From positions 1 through 62,666 of the forward strand of contig JAFSEW010000061.1 of NCBI GenBank assembly GCA_017435525.1: 62,666 nt of DNA, read 5' to 3'. The translations under genes were made by a program, and so were the position numbers. The notes under the pieces were generated by a model that worked only from the letters and a program-made list of their open reading frames with translations, did no database searches and was not told where the DNA came from. This DNA comes from Oscillospiraceae bacterium. GTDB lineage: Bacteria; Bacillota; Clostridia; Oscillospirales; Oscillospiraceae. Positions 60,409-62,666 of this stretch are shown one piece after another. How positions within the stretch are numbered: position 1 is the stretch's first letter; every line of letters begins with the position of its first letter.

Positions 60409-61306
60409 GCTTCTTCTCCCGTTCTTTCCACGCCATTGCCAGAAGCAGCAGCAGGCCTGCCAGCGACAGGAACATCAGCACACCGTAGAGCAGAATGTGG
60501 CTCTCGTCGCCGGTCTGGGGCGGGTAGCCGCCGGGGTCATCGTCGCTATAATAGGAGGCACCGGTGCGGATGGCAACCGTCAGGGTAATGTCGTTCTCCA
60601 CCGCCAGATTGCCCAGCATGGTGTCGTAAGCGTCGTCCAGTTCAAAGGGCCATTCCCAGTTCAGGGTATAGGGCTGCAGATACCCGGCATCGATGGTGCC
60701 GCTTTCGCGCACCTCTTTCAGCCGCAGCACATCCACCATTTCCTCTTCACTGCCCAGCAGATAGTAGCCCTCGTAATCGGAAACGGAAGCGTAGATGGGG
60801 ATGGGATACTCCCCGTGGGAGAACCAGGCTTCCATTTCCATAGTGTATTTCAGGGGCACATTGCCGGTATTTTCCAGGGTGAAGCGGTAGGAGCTGCCGG
60901 TGCCGGGGGCCAGAACCTTGACACCGTCCCGGCTGCGGACGGTAGTCTCGCCGGAGTCATTGTCATAGGTAATACTGAAGATCTGCACATCCGTTTCGCC
61001 GCTCCACACGGTGTTTTCGTCATAGGTCTGGAAGCCGGGCATGGCGGTGAGCAGGGTGCCGTTGGGGAGCATATTGCGCAGGCTGTCATAGGTAACGCTG
61101 CCGTCTGCCTGCCGCTGGCCCACATGCACCCGGGTAGTGCCTGTGCTTTTGGTCAGGGGAATGTAGTGCTGGGTATCGGGGGCGGTAAATGCCGCCAGGC
61201 GGCTTACCAGCATGGTGGTGGTCAGCACCACGCACAGGATCATGGCGATTACCGCTGCGTAGGTGCTGCGCTTATTCTGTTTCCGCAGGCTGGAATACTC
61301 GTTCAC
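60401..61306 (-). CDS. SipW-associated surface protein with sortase-type C-terminal anchor
   Basis: About 301 residues from a GTG start at 61306, chosen because AAGGAGGAG lies just upstream; the longer ORF reads through the intergenic repeat. A membrane helix (~18-40) precedes a TasA-like beta region (SSYRFTLENTGNVPLKYTME, YTLNWEWPFELDDAYDTMLG, ITLTVAIRTG), sharing the NWEWPFE / TWEWPFS and DTxLG motifs with the 61597-62262 protein. The C-terminus reads YPPQTGDES, a hydrophobic helix and KEREKKH, a class B-type sorting signal. It probably anchors the fibre base to the wall, with the sortase at 5012-5860 a candidate enzyme. Confidence 0.78.
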   Translation of the reverse strand: MNEYSSLRKQNKRSTYAAVIAMILCVVLTTTMLVSRLAAFTAPDTQHYIPLTKSTGTTRVHVGQRQADGSVTYDSLRNMLPNGTLLTAMPGFQTYDENTVWSGETDVQIFSITYDNDSGETTVRSRDGVKVLAPGTGSSYRFTLENTGNVPLKYTMEMEAWFSHGEYPIPIYASVSDYEGYYLLGSEEEMVDVLRLKEVRESGTIDAGYLQPYTLNWEWPFELDDAYDTMLGNLAVENDITLTVAIRTGASYYSDDDPGGYPPQTGDESHILLYGVLMFLSLAGLLLLLAMAWKEREKKHA

Positions 61307-61369
61307 AGCGGCTCCTCCTTGCTTTTTGTATGGTTTCTGTCCTTGCAAAAGCGAAAACTGAGGGTTGGG

Positions 61370-61485
61370 CACCATTGTCATTTCGAGGCCGTTTACGCCC
61401 GTGGGAATCCGCGCTGTAAGGGGTATTACGGATTGCCACGCATCTTCGATGCTCGCAATGACACTCTGAAGGAAATGGCGTGGGT
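61370..61485. repeat. Degenerate intergenic palindromic repeat
   Basis: The element opens with TTGTCATTTCGAGG and GGAATCC-like sequence and closes with GGATTGCCACG and TCGCAATGACA, forming an imperfect inverted repeat. It resembles a family of dispersed intergenic elements in Clostridia genomes (recalled, not searched). It separates the TasA-like gene from the anchored-subunit gene. Confidence 0.6.
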
Positions 61486-61522
61486 GCGGCACTTCCCGCT
61501 TTTGCAAATACGGAAATAACCC

Positions 61523-61556
61523 GGGCACCCGACCCAGCCACGAAGGCCGGGTGCCC
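61523..61556 (-). terminator. Possible terminator or attenuator after the first TasA-like gene
   Basis: A 9-bp GC-rich stem (61523-61531 / 61548-61556) with a 16-base loop. The U-tract is poor, so read-through into the downstream fibre genes is plausible. Confidence 0.55.
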
Positions 61557-61596
61557 ATAGTTTGATTAGGTGCTAAAAGATCTTAAGTACTAAGAA

Positions 61597-62262
61597 TTAG
61601 TCGATCTGAGTTGCAGTGGTAGTAACGGTCAGCTGAACGGTTGCAGCATTGCCGACAGCAGCGGCATCGCCCAGAGCAGTGTCCTTCACATCGTTATCGG
61701 CGGAAGTGGAGAAGGGCCATTCCCAAGTAATAGCCAGGGAATCAGCAGCAACAGTAGACAGATCGGTGCCTGCGGGATAATCCTTGGAATATGCGGCAAT
61801 CGCATTGTTCACAGACAGCTCAAAGTCAGCAGCGCTGGTGTATGCACGGCCGTCAAAAGCGGTACCATTGACCTTGATCACCAGGGGGCAATAGTAGGTG
61901 CCATTGCCATCGACCCAGTTATCGCTGATGTCAAAAACACCAACATAGTTGATTCTGACAGCGACCTCAGGAGTACCGGACAGGGTCATGGAAGCCATCT
62001 CGCCATCAGTACCGGGAGCGACGACCTTATCGGTGGAAATTACGGAATTTGCTTCGGTAAAGACAGCATCATCAGTAGCATATTCCTTAGCAAAGGTATC
62101 ACCATTAGCAGTAATGGCAACGCCCCACTTAGCAACGCGGGCAGAATCGGTGCCCTCGCCCTTGGACACATACTTAGCGTAAGTGCCGCTGATGGCGCTG
62201 GTGGAGATCAGGACTGCAACCAGCAGGAAGCAAGCCAGTCTCATCATAACATTCTTCTTCAT
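61597..62262 (-). CDS. SipW-dependent TasA-like major fibre subunit candidate
   Basis: 221 residues. A long signal ends AISGTYAKYVSKGEGTDSAR, the SipW-type pattern, then VAKWGVAITANGDTF opens a TasA/camelysin-like beta-sandwich with VAVRINYVGVFDISDNW and SLAITWEWPFS. Calcium-rich loops are suggested by SADNDVKDTALGD. It is first in the locus, has a strong SD (AAGGAG) and is followed by a partial terminator, as expected for the most abundant subunit. TasA forms donor-strand-linked biofilm fibres in Bacillus; the same role here is inference. Confidence 0.8.
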   Translation of the reverse strand: MKKNVMMRLACFLLVAVLISTSAISGTYAKYVSKGEGTDSARVAKWGVAITANGDTFAKEYATDDAVFTEANSVISTDKVVAPGTDGEMASMTLSGTPEVAVRINYVGVFDISDNWVDGNGTYYCPLVIKVNGTAFDGRAYTSAADFELSVNNAIAAYSKDYPAGTDLSTVAADSLAITWEWPFSTSADNDVKDTALGDAAAVGNAATVQLTVTTTATQID

Positions 62263-62450
62263 TTTGTTTTCTCCTTTCAGGTAGAAATTCTTTACTCCCC
62301 GACGGGGATAGGTTTACCGGGCAATGATGCCCATTGTTTTTTGGGCTTCCGCCCGGTTATTTATCTCTCCCCGCCGTGGCTTTCGGAGAGGGGATAACAA
62401 ATTGGTTTGATTTCCGCAAAGGGAAATCCAGGCCCGCAGAAAACCTCTGT
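62263..62450 (-). promoter_or_regulatory. Leader region of the fibre locus
   Basis: The long 5' region upstream of the TasA-like gene contains GC-rich pairings: CTCTCC/GGAGAG near 62375-62395, and a CCGGGC...GCCCGG long-range pairing (~62317-62358) enclosing a GCCC/GGGC helix. No clear sigma-A promoter or known riboswitch was identified, but the folding potential suggests a regulated leader. Confidence 0.35.
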
Positions 62451-62666
62451 CATTCTGAGCGCAGCAAAGAGGAGCTGCGGGTCCTTCGACTCGCTGTGCT
62501 CGCTCAGGACGACGGAGATGGAATTGGCTTTCCCCATTTTTCTGTCATTCTGAGCAAGCCGAAGGCGCGTCGAAGAATCCGTAACCTTTTGGGGAAGTCG
62601 CGGGGATGCGGGTCCTTCGACTCGCTGCGCTCGCTCAGGACGACGGAGATGGAATTGGCTTTCCCC
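62451..62666. repeat. Tandem intergenic palindromic repeats at the window edge
   Basis: A 60-bp segment occurs twice with one mismatch (62476-62535 and 62607-62666), each containing the palindromic core TTCGACTCGCTGxGCTCGC. TCTGTCATTCTGAGC occurs at 62451 and 62541. These look like dispersed intergenic repeats; the array may continue outside the window. Confidence 0.8.

Noticed and set aside
62330-62400. Possible cyclic-di-GMP-I riboswitch before the TasA-like gene (AAAGCCACGG resembles part of the GEMM core)
   Set aside because: The upstream helix and the receptor half could not be identified, and the local inverted repeats explain the sequence. A covariance-model search would settle it.

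Overview
The window looks like a chromosomal segment from an anaerobic gut Firmicute, most likely class Clostridia and order Oscillospirales. This is inferred from gene content: a MetV-RnfC fusion, a cohesin/dockerin pair, a class B sortase with PxTGD-type sorting signals, SipW/TasA-like surface proteins, AGGAGG ribosome binding sites and consensus sigma-A promoters. No rRNA, tRNA, CRISPR array or transposase was found. Most genes are on the minus strand.

Layout. 1-1312: 3'-truncated MetV-RnfC fusion (one-carbon/electron-transfer metabolism). 1504-4866: ceramidase-like hydrolase, then a MATE exporter coupled to a TudS/DUF523 protein. 5012-8339: cell-surface operon of a dockerin protein with a degenerate SGNH-hydrolase fold, a cohesin protein with a sorting signal, and a class B sortase. 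8894-10138: M20 amidohydrolase. 10319-27728: capsule/exopolysaccharide operon read leftward from a consensus promoter at 27822-27850. It holds an initiating phosphoglycosyltransferase, GT2 and GT4 transferases, LicD and a cytidylyltransferase, UDP-GlcNAc(Glc) epimerase and dehydrogenase (the TviC/TviB or WbpP/WbpO pair), acyltransferases, a Wzy-like polymerase, an FkbH-like HAD protein and a Wzx flippase, plus two decayed genes. Its interior is clearly more AT-rich than the rest of the window.

28022-34034: GH29 fucosidase with a transglutaminase-like protein, an MBL-fold hydrolase and an NSS-family sodium symporter. 34250-40860: ribose operon rbsR-rbsD-rbsA-rbsC-rbsB-rbsK, in which rbsB encodes two nearly identical binding domains in one polypeptide. 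41214-43344: second M20 amidohydrolase and a ZIP metal transporter. 43353-51658: AraC-type regulator divergent from a six-gene acyl-CoA operon (HMG-CoA-synthase-like/DUF35 fusion, thiolase, two class III CoA-transferases, 3-hydroxyacyl-CoA dehydrogenase, papain-like hydrolase). 51872-62262: SipW-dependent surface-fibre locus with TasA-like proteins, a SipW-type signal peptidase, a sortase-type anchored subunit and a 2257-residue adhesin. 62451-62666: intergenic palindromic repeats.

The best candidates for undescribed biology are the acyl-CoA operon, the SipW/giant-adhesin fibre locus, the dockerin protein that has lost the whole SGNH catalytic triad, and the tandem RbsB. All functional statements are family-based inference from reading the sequence; no database search was run.
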